NCBI GenBank assembly: GCA_027345905.1
Contig: DAIETC010000050.1
Location: 1-8,141 of the forward strand
Direction: 5' to 3'
From: Kineosporiaceae bacterium
GTDB taxonomy: Bacteria > Actinomycetota > Actinomycetes > Actinomycetales > Angustibacteraceae
Length of the DNA stretch: 8,141 bases
Part shown: positions 1-6,905 of the stretch, piece by piece
Numbering within the stretch: the stretch's first letter is position 1
Layout of the letters: each line of letters begins with the position of its first letter
Notes under the pieces: generated by a model
What the model saw: the letters and a program-made list of their open reading frames with translations, nothing else
Told to the model about the DNA's origin: nothing
Database searches by the model: none
Program-made: the position numbers and the translations under genes

Positions 1-330
1 TGGGCGGTGCTCGGCGAGATGCGCGAGCTGGGCGCGGACGCCGCCGCGCAGCACGAGGCGATCGGCGCGCTCGCGGCCCAGCTGGGGGTCTCCCGCGTGC
101 TCGCGGTCGGCGCGGGCGCCGCACCGGTCCAGGACGGCGCCCGCGCCGGCGGCTGCACCGCTGAGGCCGCCGAGCTGGTGCCCGACCTCGACGCGGCGTA
201 CGAGCTGCTCGCCGGCCAGCTGCGCTCTGGGGACGTGGTGCTGGTCAAGTCCAGCCGGGACGCCGGCCTGCGCTGGCTCGGCGACCGGCTGGCCGCCGAC
301 GCTGCCGGCGCCGGCGAGGCCGTGTCGTGA
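1..330 (+). CDS. murF: UDP-N-acetylmuramoyl-tripeptide--D-alanyl-D-alanine ligase MurF, C-terminal part
   Basis: This is the 3' end of murF, open from the first base of the window and ending at TGA 328-330; about 109 residues are present. MurF is the cytoplasmic ATP-dependent ligase that adds D-Ala-D-Ala to the UDP-MurNAc-tripeptide, the last soluble precursor step. The visible part is the third (C-terminal) Mur ligase domain. It begins with the family-typical AVLGEMRELG and contains a following H..IG and, near the end, GDVVLVKSSR, which matches the GD.VLVK.SR signature of MurF. The central ATP-binding domain and the UDP-binding N-terminus lie upstream of the window. mraY follows after 13 nt, as in other dcw clusters. 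Identity rests on the LGEM and GDVVLVK motifs plus position. A GTG at 7-9 is internal and not a start. Confidence 0.93.
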   Translation, partial: WAVLGEMRELGADAAAQHEAIGALAAQLGVSRVLAVGAGAAPVQDGARAGGCTAEAAELVPDLDAAYELLAGQLRSGDVVLVKSSRDAGLRWLGDRLAADAAGAGEAVS

Positions 331-336
331 AGGTGG
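329..336 (+). promoter_or_regulatory. Ribosome binding site of mraY
   Basis: GAAGGTGG at 329-336 overlaps the murF stop codon and lies 7 nt before the GTG at 344. It is one of the two recognisable Shine-Dalgarno sequences in the window (the other precedes ftsZ) and supports the GTG 344 start. Most other genes here start by overlapping the previous stop codon with little SD sequence. Confidence 0.6.
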
Positions 337-343
337 TCCGGCC

Positions 344-1444
344 GTGAAGGCCGTCCTGTTCGCAGCCGCAATCTCGTTGCTGGTCTCGCTGTTCGGAACC
401 CCCTTGTACATCCGGTTCTTGGTCGGCCGCGGCTATGGCCAGTTCATTCGCGACGACGGGCCCACCTCGCACCACACCAAGCGCGGCACCCCCACCATGG
501 GCGGCGCCGTGATCATCGGCGCCGCGGTGCTGGCCTATGCCTGCGGGCACCTGCTGACCTGGCAGCCGCCTACGGCGAGCGGCGTGCTGGTGCTCTTCCT
601 GATGAGCGGGCTGGGTTTCATCGGCTTCCTCGACGACTTCATCAAGATCTCCAAACAGCGCAGCCTGGGGCTTCGCCCCGTTCCGAAGCTGGTCGGCCAG
701 TCACTGGTGTCGATCGTGTTCTCAGTACTTGTGCTGCAGTTCCCCAACCATCAGTTCCGCACGCCCGCCTCGACCCAGATCTCGTTCATCCGGGACACTC
801 GCCTGGACCTCGCGTTCGCCGGCAGCGCCGTGGGTGTGGCGCTGTTCGTGGTGTGGGCCTACCTGATGATCGCGGCCGCCAGCAACGGGGTGAACCTCAC
901 CGACGGCCTGGACGGGCTGGCCACCGGGGCCAGCACGCTGGTGTTCGCCGCCTACGTACTGATCGGCACCTGGCAGTCCAACCAGAGCTGCCAGCGGCTG
1001 AACAGCGACGCCGTGAGCGCGACCGCCCTGAAGTGCTACGAGGTGCGCGACCCGCGGGACCTGGCCGTGGTGGCCGCCTGCGTGATGGGCGCGTGCGTCG
1101 GGTTCTTGTGGTGGAACGCCTCGCCGGCCAAGATCTTCATGGGTGACACCGGTTCGCTGGCGCTGGGCGGTGCGCTGGCCGGGCTGGCGATCACCAGTCG
1201 CACCGAGCTGCTGCTGCTCGTCATCGGCGGGCTGTTCGTCCTGATCACCCTGTCGGTGATCATCCAGGTGGGCTTCTTCAAGGCCACCGGACGCCGGGTG
1301 TTCCGGATGGCCCCGCTGCAGCACCATTTCGAGCTGCTGGGCTGGCACGAGGTCACGATCGTGATCCGGTTCTGGATCATCGCCGGGCTGTTCGTCGCGC
1401 TCGGCCTCGGCATCTTCTACGCCGAGTGGGTGGTCGGCACGTGA
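344..1444 (+). CDS. mraY: Phospho-N-acetylmuramoyl-pentapeptide-transferase MraY
   Basis: MraY is the polytopic membrane enzyme that transfers phospho-MurNAc-pentapeptide from UDP to undecaprenyl phosphate, giving lipid I. The 366-residue product has the expected length. Family motifs appear in order: DDGPTSHHTKRGTPTMGG in the first cytoplasmic loop, FLDDFIK with the Asp pair D97/D98, NGVNLTDGLDGLA (residues 181-193), MGDTGS with D268, and LQHHFELLGW with H327/H328. These correspond to the Mg-binding and catalytic sites known for MraY. About ten hydrophobic segments are readable. An external loop has two cysteines, C216 and C231. The GTG start at 344 is placed by the upstream AAGGTGG and by the conserved N-terminus MKAVLFAAAISLLVS. 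The stop TGA 1442-1444 overlaps the murD start as GTGA. Confidence 0.97.
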   Translation: MKAVLFAAAISLLVSLFGTPLYIRFLVGRGYGQFIRDDGPTSHHTKRGTPTMGGAVIIGAAVLAYACGHLLTWQPPTASGVLVLFLMSGLGFIGFLDDFIKISKQRSLGLRPVPKLVGQSLVSIVFSVLVLQFPNHQFRTPASTQISFIRDTRLDLAFAGSAVGVALFVVWAYLMIAAASNGVNLTDGLDGLATGASTLVFAAYVLIGTWQSNQSCQRLNSDAVSATALKCYEVRDPRDLAVVAACVMGACVGFLWWNASPAKIFMGDTGSLALGGALAGLAITSRTELLLLVIGGLFVLITLSVIIQVGFFKATGRRVFRMAPLQHHFELLGWHEVTIVIRFWIIAGLFVALGLGIFYAEWVVGT

Positions 1445-2943
1445 GACTCGACCAGCTCACCCACTCCGGTGCGGACTGGGCCGGCCTGGACGTCCTGGTC
1501 GCCGGTCTGGGCCGCAGTGGGTTCGCCGCGGCCGACGCCCTGCTCGCCCGGGGCGCACGGGTCCAGGTGGTCGACCAGGTGGTTGACCAGGTGGTCGACG
1601 GGGCCCGCACCGGGGTCGTCGGCCAGCGGTGCGAGGTCCTGCGCGTGCTCGGCGCCGACGTCCGGCTCGGCCCGGAGCACGTCGTGTCCCTGACCCACCG
1701 TCCCGACCTGGTCGTGACCTCACCGGGCTGGCGCCCCGACCAGCCCCTGCTTCGAGCGGCCGCCGAGGCCGCCATACCCGTGTGGGGGGAGGTCGAGCTC
1801 GCGTGGCGGATGCGGCCCGCGGCGGGGGCGCCACCTTGGCTCACGCTGACCGGCACGAACGGCAAGACCACCACGGTGCGCATGCTCACGGCGATGTTGC
1901 GCGCCGCCGGGCTGCGTGCCGAGGCCGCTGGCAACGTCGGCACCGCACTGCTCGAGGTCGTCCAGCAACCGGACTCCTGCGACGTCATCGCCGTCGAGCT
2001 GTCCAGCTTCCAGCTGCACTGGCTGGGGCCCGATCGCGCCAGGTCGGTCTCCGCGCGCGCCAGCGCGGTGCTCAACGTGGCGCCGGACCACCTGGACTGG
2101 CACGGCGGCCCGGCCGCGTACGCGAGCGCGAAGGCGCGGGTCTACGAACGCACCCAGGTGGCCTGCGTCTACAACGTGCAGGACTCGGTCACCGAGGCGA
2201 TGGTCCGTGACGCCGACGTCCGGGACGGCTGCCGTGCGGTGGGCTTCACCCTGGGGCTGCCGGCGCCCGGGATGCTCGGCGTGGTCGACGACGTCCTGGC
2301 CGACCGCGCCTTCGTGCCGCAGCCGCAGACCTCGGCCGCCGAGCTGGCGACGCTCGCGGACGTGCAGGGCCAGGCCCCCGCCCTGGCCGCCCACCAGGTG
2401 GCCAACGCCCTCGCCGCCGCCGCGCTGGCCCGAGCCCACGGCGTGCCCCCGGGCGCCGTCCGGGCCGGCCTGCGCGGTTTCGTGCCGGAGCCGCACCGGA
2501 TCGCGCACGTCGCGGATGTGGGCCAGGTCGCCTACGTGGACGACAGCAAGGCCACCAACCCGCACGCGGCGGCGGCTGCGCTCGCGGCCTACCCGCGGGT
2601 CGTGTGGGTGGCGGGGGGCCTGCTCAAGGGCGCCCACGTCGAGGAGCTGGTGCGCCAGAACGCAGGTCGGCTGCGTGGCGCCGTGCTGATCGGACGTGAC
2701 CGCGCCCAGATCGCCCAGGCGATCGCGCGACACGCGCCGGATGTGCCCGTCGTGGAGGTCGCGAGCACCGAAACTGGGGTCATGGACCACGTCGTACGGG
2801 CCGCCACGGCGCTGGCGCAGCCCGGTGACACGGTGCTGCTCGCCCCGGCAGCGGCCTCGATGGACATGTTCGTCGACTACGCCGAGCGCGGGGAGCAGTT
2901 CGCTGCGGCGGTACGTCGAATCGCGCGGGCGGCTGGCGCCTGA
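1441..2943 (+). CDS. murD: UDP-N-acetylmuramoylalanine--D-glutamate ligase MurD
   Basis: MurD is the cytoplasmic Mur ligase that adds D-glutamate to UDP-MurNAc-L-Ala using ATP. I chose GTG 1441, giving 500 residues. It overlaps the mraY stop as GTGA, and the N-terminal Rossmann-like strand (VLVAGLGRSG) then follows at a normal distance. GTG 1426 in the same frame would add only five residues inside mraY. Motifs: ATP loop GTNGKTTT (residues 138-145), ELSSFQL from E186, NVAPDHLDWHG (212-222), and DDSKATNPHA (367-376), the MurD-specific C-terminal signature. The family's usual HN..NALAA element reads AHQVANALAA here. Residues 42-53 are QVVD three times, an in-frame 12-bp tandem repeat at the end of the second N-terminal strand. 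Five hundred residues is slightly long for the family. The stop overlaps the ftsW start as TGATG, so coupled translation is likely. Confidence 0.96.
   Translation: MRLDQLTHSGADWAGLDVLVAGLGRSGFAAADALLARGARVQVVDQVVDQVVDGARTGVVGQRCEVLRVLGADVRLGPEHVVSLTHRPDLVVTSPGWRPDQPLLRAAAEAAIPVWGEVELAWRMRPAAGAPPWLTLTGTNGKTTTVRMLTAMLRAAGLRAEAAGNVGTALLEVVQQPDSCDVIAVELSSFQLHWLGPDRARSVSARASAVLNVAPDHLDWHGGPAAYASAKARVYERTQVACVYNVQDSVTEAMVRDADVRDGCRAVGFTLGLPAPGMLGVVDDVLADRAFVPQPQTSAAELATLADVQGQAPALAAHQVANALAAAALARAHGVPPGAVRAGLRGFVPEPHRIAHVADVGQVAYVDDSKATNPHAAAAALAAYPRVVWVAGGLLKGAHVEELVRQNAGRLRGAVLIGRDRAQIAQAIARHAPDVPVVEVASTETGVMDHVVRAATALAQPGDTVLLAPAAASMDMFVDYAERGEQFAAAVRRIARAAGA
1564..1599 (+). repeat. 12-bp tandem repeat x3 inside murD
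   Basis: CAGGTGGTCGAC occurs three times back to back (1564-1575, 1576-1587, 1588-1599). The middle copy differs by one base (GGTTGAC). The repeat is in phase with the codons and encodes Gln-Val-Val-Asp three times, at MurD residues 42-53. Confidence 0.9.
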
Positions 2944-4226
2944 TGGCTACGACCACCCCCGGGCGGGTCGCGGGAGCCGCGCGCACCCGGGCCCCCCGCT
3001 CGGGCTTGGCGCAGCACCTGCCCGAGCTCGAGCGGTTCGAGTCGCCGGTGACCACGTACTACCTGCTGCTGGGCGCGACCCTGCTGTTACTGGTCATCGG
3101 GCTGGTCATGGTCTTGTCCGCGTCGTCGGTGACCTCACTGAAGGACAGCGGCTCGGTGTTCACGGTGTTTCGCAGCCAGCTGGTGTTCGCCGCCCTGGGG
3201 TTGCCGTTGATGCTGGTGGCCGCGCGGCTGCCCGTGCGCGCCTGGCAGCGCCTGGGCTGGCCGGCAGTCATCGCGACCATGGCGACCCAGCTGCTGGTGT
3301 TCTCTCCGCTGGGCGTCAGCGTCAACGGCAACCGCAACTGGATTGGGCTGGCGGGGATGCGGATGCAACCCTCCGAGGCGCTCAAGCTGGCGCTGGTCGT
3401 GTGGGGAGCCACAATCCTGGCCCGCAAGCGGCCGCTGATCCAGGACTGGCGACACGCCACCGTTCCACTGCTGTTCCCAGTCGGGCTGTTTGCCCTGGCG
3501 CTGGTGCTCGGCGGCCACGACCTCGGCACCGCAATGATCTTGCTCGTCATCCTCGCTGCCCTGCTGTTCGCCGCGGGCGCACCAGCGCGAATGTTCCTGA
3601 CCAGCGGGGCGGTGATGGCCGTCCTGGTTGCCGCACTGGTGCTGACCAGCCCGAACCGCATGCAGCGGATCGGGGCCTGGGGCGGTGGGTGCACCGACAC
3701 CCTGGGCGCCTGCTTCCAGGCGATCCACGGCAAGTACGCCCTCGCGGACGGCGGTTGGTGGGGGGTCGGCCTAGGCGCCAGTCGCGAGAAGTGGTCGTGG
3801 CTGCCGGAGGCGAACAACGACTTCATCTTCGCCATCATCGGCGAAGAGCTGGGCCTGCCCGGGACCCTGGTGGTTCTCGGTCTGTTCCTGGTGCTGGCCT
3901 ACGCCTGCTTCCGGCTGGTCAGCCGCACCGACGACCTGTTCGTGCGTATCGCGACGGCCGGCGCGATGGCCTGGCTGATGAGCCAGATGATGGTGAACGT
4001 GGGTGCGGTGATCGGGATGGTGCCGGTGATCGGGGTGCCCCTGCCGCTGGTGTCCTCCGGGGGGTCGGCGCTGGTGACCTCGTTGCTGGCCCTGGGCATG
4101 CTCATGTCGTTTGCCCGCCGCGAGCGCGGGGCCCCCGAGGCGTTGACGGCCAGGGTCGGCGTCGTGCGCCGCTCGCTCGCCGTGTTGCCTGGCCGGCTGT
4201 CCAGATCGCGCCCGGGCCGATCGTGA
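2943..4226 (+). CDS. ftsW: Septal peptidoglycan glycosyltransferase FtsW (SEDS family)
   Basis: FtsW is the SEDS-family membrane glycosyltransferase that polymerises lipid II at the division septum together with its cognate class B PBP. The product has 427 residues. A basic, proline-rich cytoplasmic N-terminus of about 38 residues is followed by roughly ten membrane segments and a short Arg-rich tail. SEDS landmarks are VNGNRNWIGL followed by QPSEALKLAL, GGHDLGTAMIL, WLPEANNDFIFAIIGEELG, and PLPLVSSGGSALV near the end. D293 in the EANNDF motif aligns by context with the Asp known to be essential in E. coli RodA and FtsW. The usual HTD reads NND here. The large external loop has C250 and C257. 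ATG 2943 overlaps the murD stop by one base (TGATG). Position between murD and murG separates it from RodA, which lies elsewhere in actinobacterial genomes. Confidence 0.96.
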   Translation: MATTTPGRVAGAARTRAPRSGLAQHLPELERFESPVTTYYLLLGATLLLLVIGLVMVLSASSVTSLKDSGSVFTVFRSQLVFAALGLPLMLVAARLPVRAWQRLGWPAVIATMATQLLVFSPLGVSVNGNRNWIGLAGMRMQPSEALKLALVVWGATILARKRPLIQDWRHATVPLLFPVGLFALALVLGGHDLGTAMILLVILAALLFAAGAPARMFLTSGAVMAVLVAALVLTSPNRMQRIGAWGGGCTDTLGACFQAIHGKYALADGGWWGVGLGASREKWSWLPEANNDFIFAIIGEELGLPGTLVVLGLFLVLAYACFRLVSRTDDLFVRIATAGAMAWLMSQMMVNVGAVIGMVPVIGVPLPLVSSGGSALVTSLLALGMLMSFARRERGAPEALTARVGVVRRSLAVLPGRLSRSRPGRS

Positions 4227-5395
4227 CCCTTTCGGTGCTCCTGGCCGGCGGCGGTTCGGCCGGCCACGTCTCACCGCTGCTCGCGCTGGCCGACTGCCTG
4301 CGCCGGCGCGACCCGGCCATGACCATCACCGCGCTGGGCACCGAGCAAGGCCTGGAGTCGCGGCTGGTGCCGGGGCGCGGCTACCCCCTGCTGACCGTCC
4401 CCAAGGTGCCGATGCCGCGCCGCCCAGGGCCGGACCTGGTCCGCCTCGGCGGCCAGCTGGGGACGGCGGTCCGGGCCGCCGGAGCGGCCATCGACCAGGT
4501 CGGCGCCGACGTCCTGGTCGGGTTCGGTGGCTACGTGAGCGCGCCCGCCTACCTCGCCGCGCGCCGGCGCGGGCTGCCGATCGTGATTCACGAGCAGAAC
4601 CCGCTGCCTGGGCTCGGCAACCGGCTCGGCGCGCGGCTGACGCCGTACGTCGCGGTGACCTTCGCCGGCACCCCGTTGCCGCACGCGGTGCATACCGGAA
4701 TGCCGCTGCGCGCGGAGATCAGCGGACTTCGCCGTCAGGAGACCCGCGAGCAGGCGCATCGCGAGCTCGGGCTGGACCCGGGCCGGACCACCCTGCTCGT
4801 GACCGGCGGTTCGCTGGGAGCCCAGCGGCTGAACGAGACGTTCGGGGCCGCAGCGGGCCACCTTCGGGCCGCTGGCATCCAGGTGCTGCACGCCAGCGGG
4901 ATCGGCAAGAACGTGGACATCGGTAACGTGGACATCGGTGTGGACGCCGGCGCGTACCCTCGCACCGACGTCCCCTACGTTGTCGTCCCCTACCTTGTCG
5001 TCCCCTACATCGACCGGATCGAGCTGGCCTACGCGGCCGCCGATCTGGTGGCCTGCCGCGCCGGTGCCAACACCGTCTGCGAGCTCACGGCCGTGGGTCT
5101 GCCGGCAGCCTATGTGCCGCTGCCGGTGGGCAACGGCGAACAGCGCCTGAACGCCGAACCGGTGGTCGCCGCCGGCGGTGGCGTGCTGGTCGACGATGCC
5201 GCCTGCACACCGCAGTGGGTGCGCGAGACCTTGCTGCCGCTGCTCGCAGACCCCGGCGCGCTGCAGCGGATGGGCGGCGCGGCAGCCGCCCTCGGCGTGC
5301 CCAACGCGGACGAACGGCTCGCCGACCTGGTGTACGCCGCCATCGAGCACCGCCCCGCGACGTCCGCGGCACCCCCCGCTCGGACCTCCTCGTGA
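4223..5395 (+). CDS. murG: UDP-GlcNAc:lipid I N-acetylglucosaminyltransferase MurG
   Basis: MurG is the membrane-associated GT28 (GT-B fold) enzyme that adds GlcNAc to lipid I to make lipid II on the cytoplasmic face. GTG 4223 overlaps the ftsW stop as GTGA and leads directly into the first strand and glycine loop GGGSAGH (residues 9-15). Other motifs are GFGGYVSAP (100-108), HEQN (123-126), the second glycine loop GGSLGAQRLNE (195-205), CRAGANTVCEL (278-288) and EQRLNAEP (306-313), which together form the UDP-GlcNAc site. The length is 390 residues, longer than the usual roughly 355-375. The extra length includes two in-frame 15-bp tandem repeats (residues 230-239 and 250-262) and an Ala/Pro/Arg-rich tail after about residue 370. 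The reading frame stays open upstream through ftsW, but nothing there resembles a protein domain. Confidence 0.96.
   Translation: MTLSVLLAGGGSAGHVSPLLALADCLRRRDPAMTITALGTEQGLESRLVPGRGYPLLTVPKVPMPRRPGPDLVRLGGQLGTAVRAAGAAIDQVGADVLVGFGGYVSAPAYLAARRRGLPIVIHEQNPLPGLGNRLGARLTPYVAVTFAGTPLPHAVHTGMPLRAEISGLRRQETREQAHRELGLDPGRTTLLVTGGSLGAQRLNETFGAAAGHLRAAGIQVLHASGIGKNVDIGNVDIGVDAGAYPRTDVPYVVVPYLVVPYIDRIELAYAAADLVACRAGANTVCELTAVGLPAAYVPLPVGNGEQRLNAEPVVAAGGGVLVDDAACTPQWVRETLLPLLADPGALQRMGGAAAALGVPNADERLADLVYAAIEHRPATSAAPPARTSS
4910..4939 (+). repeat. 15-bp tandem repeat x2 inside murG (NVDIG)
   Basis: AACGTGGACATCGGT is perfectly duplicated (4910-4924 and 4925-4939), followed by GTGGAC as a possible further fragment. 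It is in frame and encodes Asn-Val-Asp-Ile-Gly twice at MurG residues 230-239. The two copies are identical at the DNA level, which suggests a recent duplication. Confidence 0.92.
4970..5008 (+). repeat. 15-bp tandem repeat x2.6 inside murG (VPYVV/VPYLV/VPY)
   Basis: The unit GTCCCCTACSTTGTC occurs at 4970-4984 and 4985-4999, with a 9-nt partial third copy at 5000-5008. The full copies differ only at the S position (G or C). Encoded residues are VPYVV, VPYLV and VPY, MurG 250-262. They lie just before the conserved IDRIELAYAAADL segment of the C-terminal domain. Confidence 0.9.
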
Positions 5396-5412
5396 TCGTG
5401 CAGATCGTGCAG
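5395..5412 (+). repeat. 9-bp tandem repeat x2 in the murG-murC gap
   Basis: ATCGTGCAG occurs twice back to back (5395-5403 and 5404-5412), beginning at the last base of the murG stop codon. It fills part of the only real gap between genes from mraY to ftsQ and moves the murC start away from the murG stop. A repeat this short could be chance, but it fits the pattern of other tandem duplications here. Confidence 0.6.
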
Positions 5413-5441
5413 TCCCGGTGCATCGGGCGGCTGCCGTGATC

Positions 5442-6905
5442 ATGGCGAGCCCGCTCTCGGACGGGGACGCGCTGCTGGCGGCCGACCAGCTCGGCGCCGT
5501 GCACTTCATCGGCATCGGGGGCGCCGGCATGTCCGGCATCGCCCGCATCATGCTGGCCCGCGGCATGGTCGTGAGCGGTAGCGACGCCAAGGACTCCGTG
5601 CTGCTGACCGCGTTGCGCGCGGAGGGTGCCACGATCCACGTGGGCCACGACCCGGCGTACCTGCAGGGGGCGAGCACGGTCGTCGCGAACTCGGCGATCC
5701 GTGAGACCAACCCCGAGCTGGCGGCGGCGCGCGAGCGCGGGATGCGGGTCCTGCATCGTTCCCAAGCCCTCGCCGCCCTGGCACTGGGCCACCGGGTCGT
5801 CGCGGTCGGCGGCACGAACGGTAAGACCACCACGACCTCGATGCTCACCGTGGCTCTGCAGCACTGCGGCGTCGACCCGTCGTTCTCGATCGGCGGTGAG
5901 CTGACCGAGAGCGGCACCAATGCTCACCATGGCAGCGGCGACGTGTTCGTCCTGGAGGCGGACGAGAGCGATGGCTCGTTCGTCGTCTACCTTCCCCACA
6001 TCGCGGTGGTGACCAACGTCCAGCCGGACCACCTCGACCATTACGGCGACGCCGCTGGTGTCGAACAGGGCTTTGTCGACTTTGCGAACAGCATCCGGGC
6101 GGGGGGCCGGCTGGTTGCCTGCGCGGACGACGACGGTTCGGCCCGGCTGGCCGCTGTCGCTGCGGCCCAGGGCATCGACGTCCGCACGTACGGCGAGTCC
6201 CCCAGCGCCGACGTGCGCCTCGACAGGCTGCGCATGGGGCCAGGTGGTAGCACGTTCGAAGTGGTCGATCGCGGACGGCGGGTCGGCGGCGTCAGCCTGC
6301 GGGTGCCCGGTCGCCACAACGCGCTCAACGCACTGGCCGCCGTGACTGCCGCCGGAGCCTTGGGGCTGGCGATACCCATCGTGCTGGAGGGCCTGGGCGC
6401 GTTCGGTGGCACCCGCCGCCGGTTCGAGGCCCGCGGCGAGGCCGGGGGAGTGCGGGTCTTCGACGACTACGCGCACAACCCGGGCAAGGTGCGAGCCGCG
6501 ATAGCCACCGGGCGCCAGGCGGCCGGCTCGGGCCGTCTGGTCGCCGTCTTCCAGCCGCACCTGTTCAGCCGCACCCGAGACTTCGCCGAGCAGTTCGGTC
6601 AGGCACTTGCGGGGGCCGACGAGGTGGTCGTCATGGACGTGTACGCGGCGCGCGAGGACCCGCTGCCCGGCGTGTCGGGCGCCCTGGTCGCTGACGCTGT
6701 GCCGCTGCCGGCCGAGCGCGTGGCCTTCGTCGCCTCCTGGTCGGCGGTGGCAGACGCCGTCCGGGCTCGGCTGCGACCCGGTGACCTGCTGCTCACGATC
6801 GGGGCAGGCGACGTGACGCTGCTGGCCGACGAGGTGCTGGCGCGCCTCGGCCCCCTGACGCCGTCCGGCCCGGTGTCGCCGTCCGGCCCGGTGCGCCGGG
6901 CATGA
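5442..6905 (+). CDS. murC: UDP-N-acetylmuramate--L-alanine ligase MurC
   Basis: MurC is the cytoplasmic ligase that adds L-alanine to UDP-MurNAc, the first amino acid of the stem peptide. From ATG 5442 the product is 487 residues, normal for the family. GTG 5436 and GTG 5418 are in-frame alternatives, and no strong SD sequence decides between them. I preferred ATG because MASPLSDGDALLAADQLGAVHF gives a usual-length N-terminus. Motifs: HFIGIGGAGMSG (21-32), ATP loop GTNGKTTTT (124-132), EADESDGSF (172-180, typical of MurC), NVQPDHLDHYG (192-202), GRHNALNALAA around H292, and DDYAHNPGKV (341-350). The usual MurC forms are GTHGKT and DDYAHHPTEV, so both signature motifs carry His-to-Asn changes. 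The last residues include PSGPV twice from an 18-bp repeat. The stop overlaps the ftsQ start as ATGA. Confidence 0.95.
   Translation: MASPLSDGDALLAADQLGAVHFIGIGGAGMSGIARIMLARGMVVSGSDAKDSVLLTALRAEGATIHVGHDPAYLQGASTVVANSAIRETNPELAAARERGMRVLHRSQALAALALGHRVVAVGGTNGKTTTTSMLTVALQHCGVDPSFSIGGELTESGTNAHHGSGDVFVLEADESDGSFVVYLPHIAVVTNVQPDHLDHYGDAAGVEQGFVDFANSIRAGGRLVACADDDGSARLAAVAAAQGIDVRTYGESPSADVRLDRLRMGPGGSTFEVVDRGRRVGGVSLRVPGRHNALNALAAVTAAGALGLAIPIVLEGLGAFGGTRRRFEARGEAGGVRVFDDYAHNPGKVRAAIATGRQAAGSGRLVAVFQPHLFSRTRDFAEQFGQALAGADEVVVMDVYAAREDPLPGVSGALVADAVPLPAERVAFVASWSAVADAVRARLRPGDLLLTIGAGDVTLLADEVLARLGPLTPSGPVSPSGPVRRA
6861..6896 (+). repeat. 18-bp tandem repeat x2 at the 3' end of murC
   Basis: CCGTCCGGCCCGGTG followed by a variable codon occurs at 6861-6878 and 6879-6896. 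The first 15 bases are identical and the last codon differs (TCG or CGC). It encodes PSGPV-S-PSGPV-R at MurC residues 474-485, in the low-complexity tail after the folded domain (which ends near LLADEVLARL). Confidence 0.85.

Noticed and set aside
1426..1440. Earlier GTG start for murD at 1426
   Set aside because: It adds five residues encoded inside mraY. GTG 1441 gives the same stop-start overlap style as the other genes in the cluster and a normal N-terminus.
2696..4222. Frame open upstream of murG, giving an apparent 899-residue protein starting inside murD
   Set aside because: The part before GTG 4223 is an out-of-frame, Arg-rich reading of murD and ftsW. Real MurG begins just before the GGGSAGH loop, and the GTGA overlap with ftsW supports that start.
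4271..5920. Long open frame on the - strand (549 codons) opposite murG and murC
   Set aside because: High-GC codon bias keeps antisense frames open. Its translation is Arg/Gly/His/Gln-rich with no recognisable domain, while the + strand carries clear murG and murC motifs throughout.
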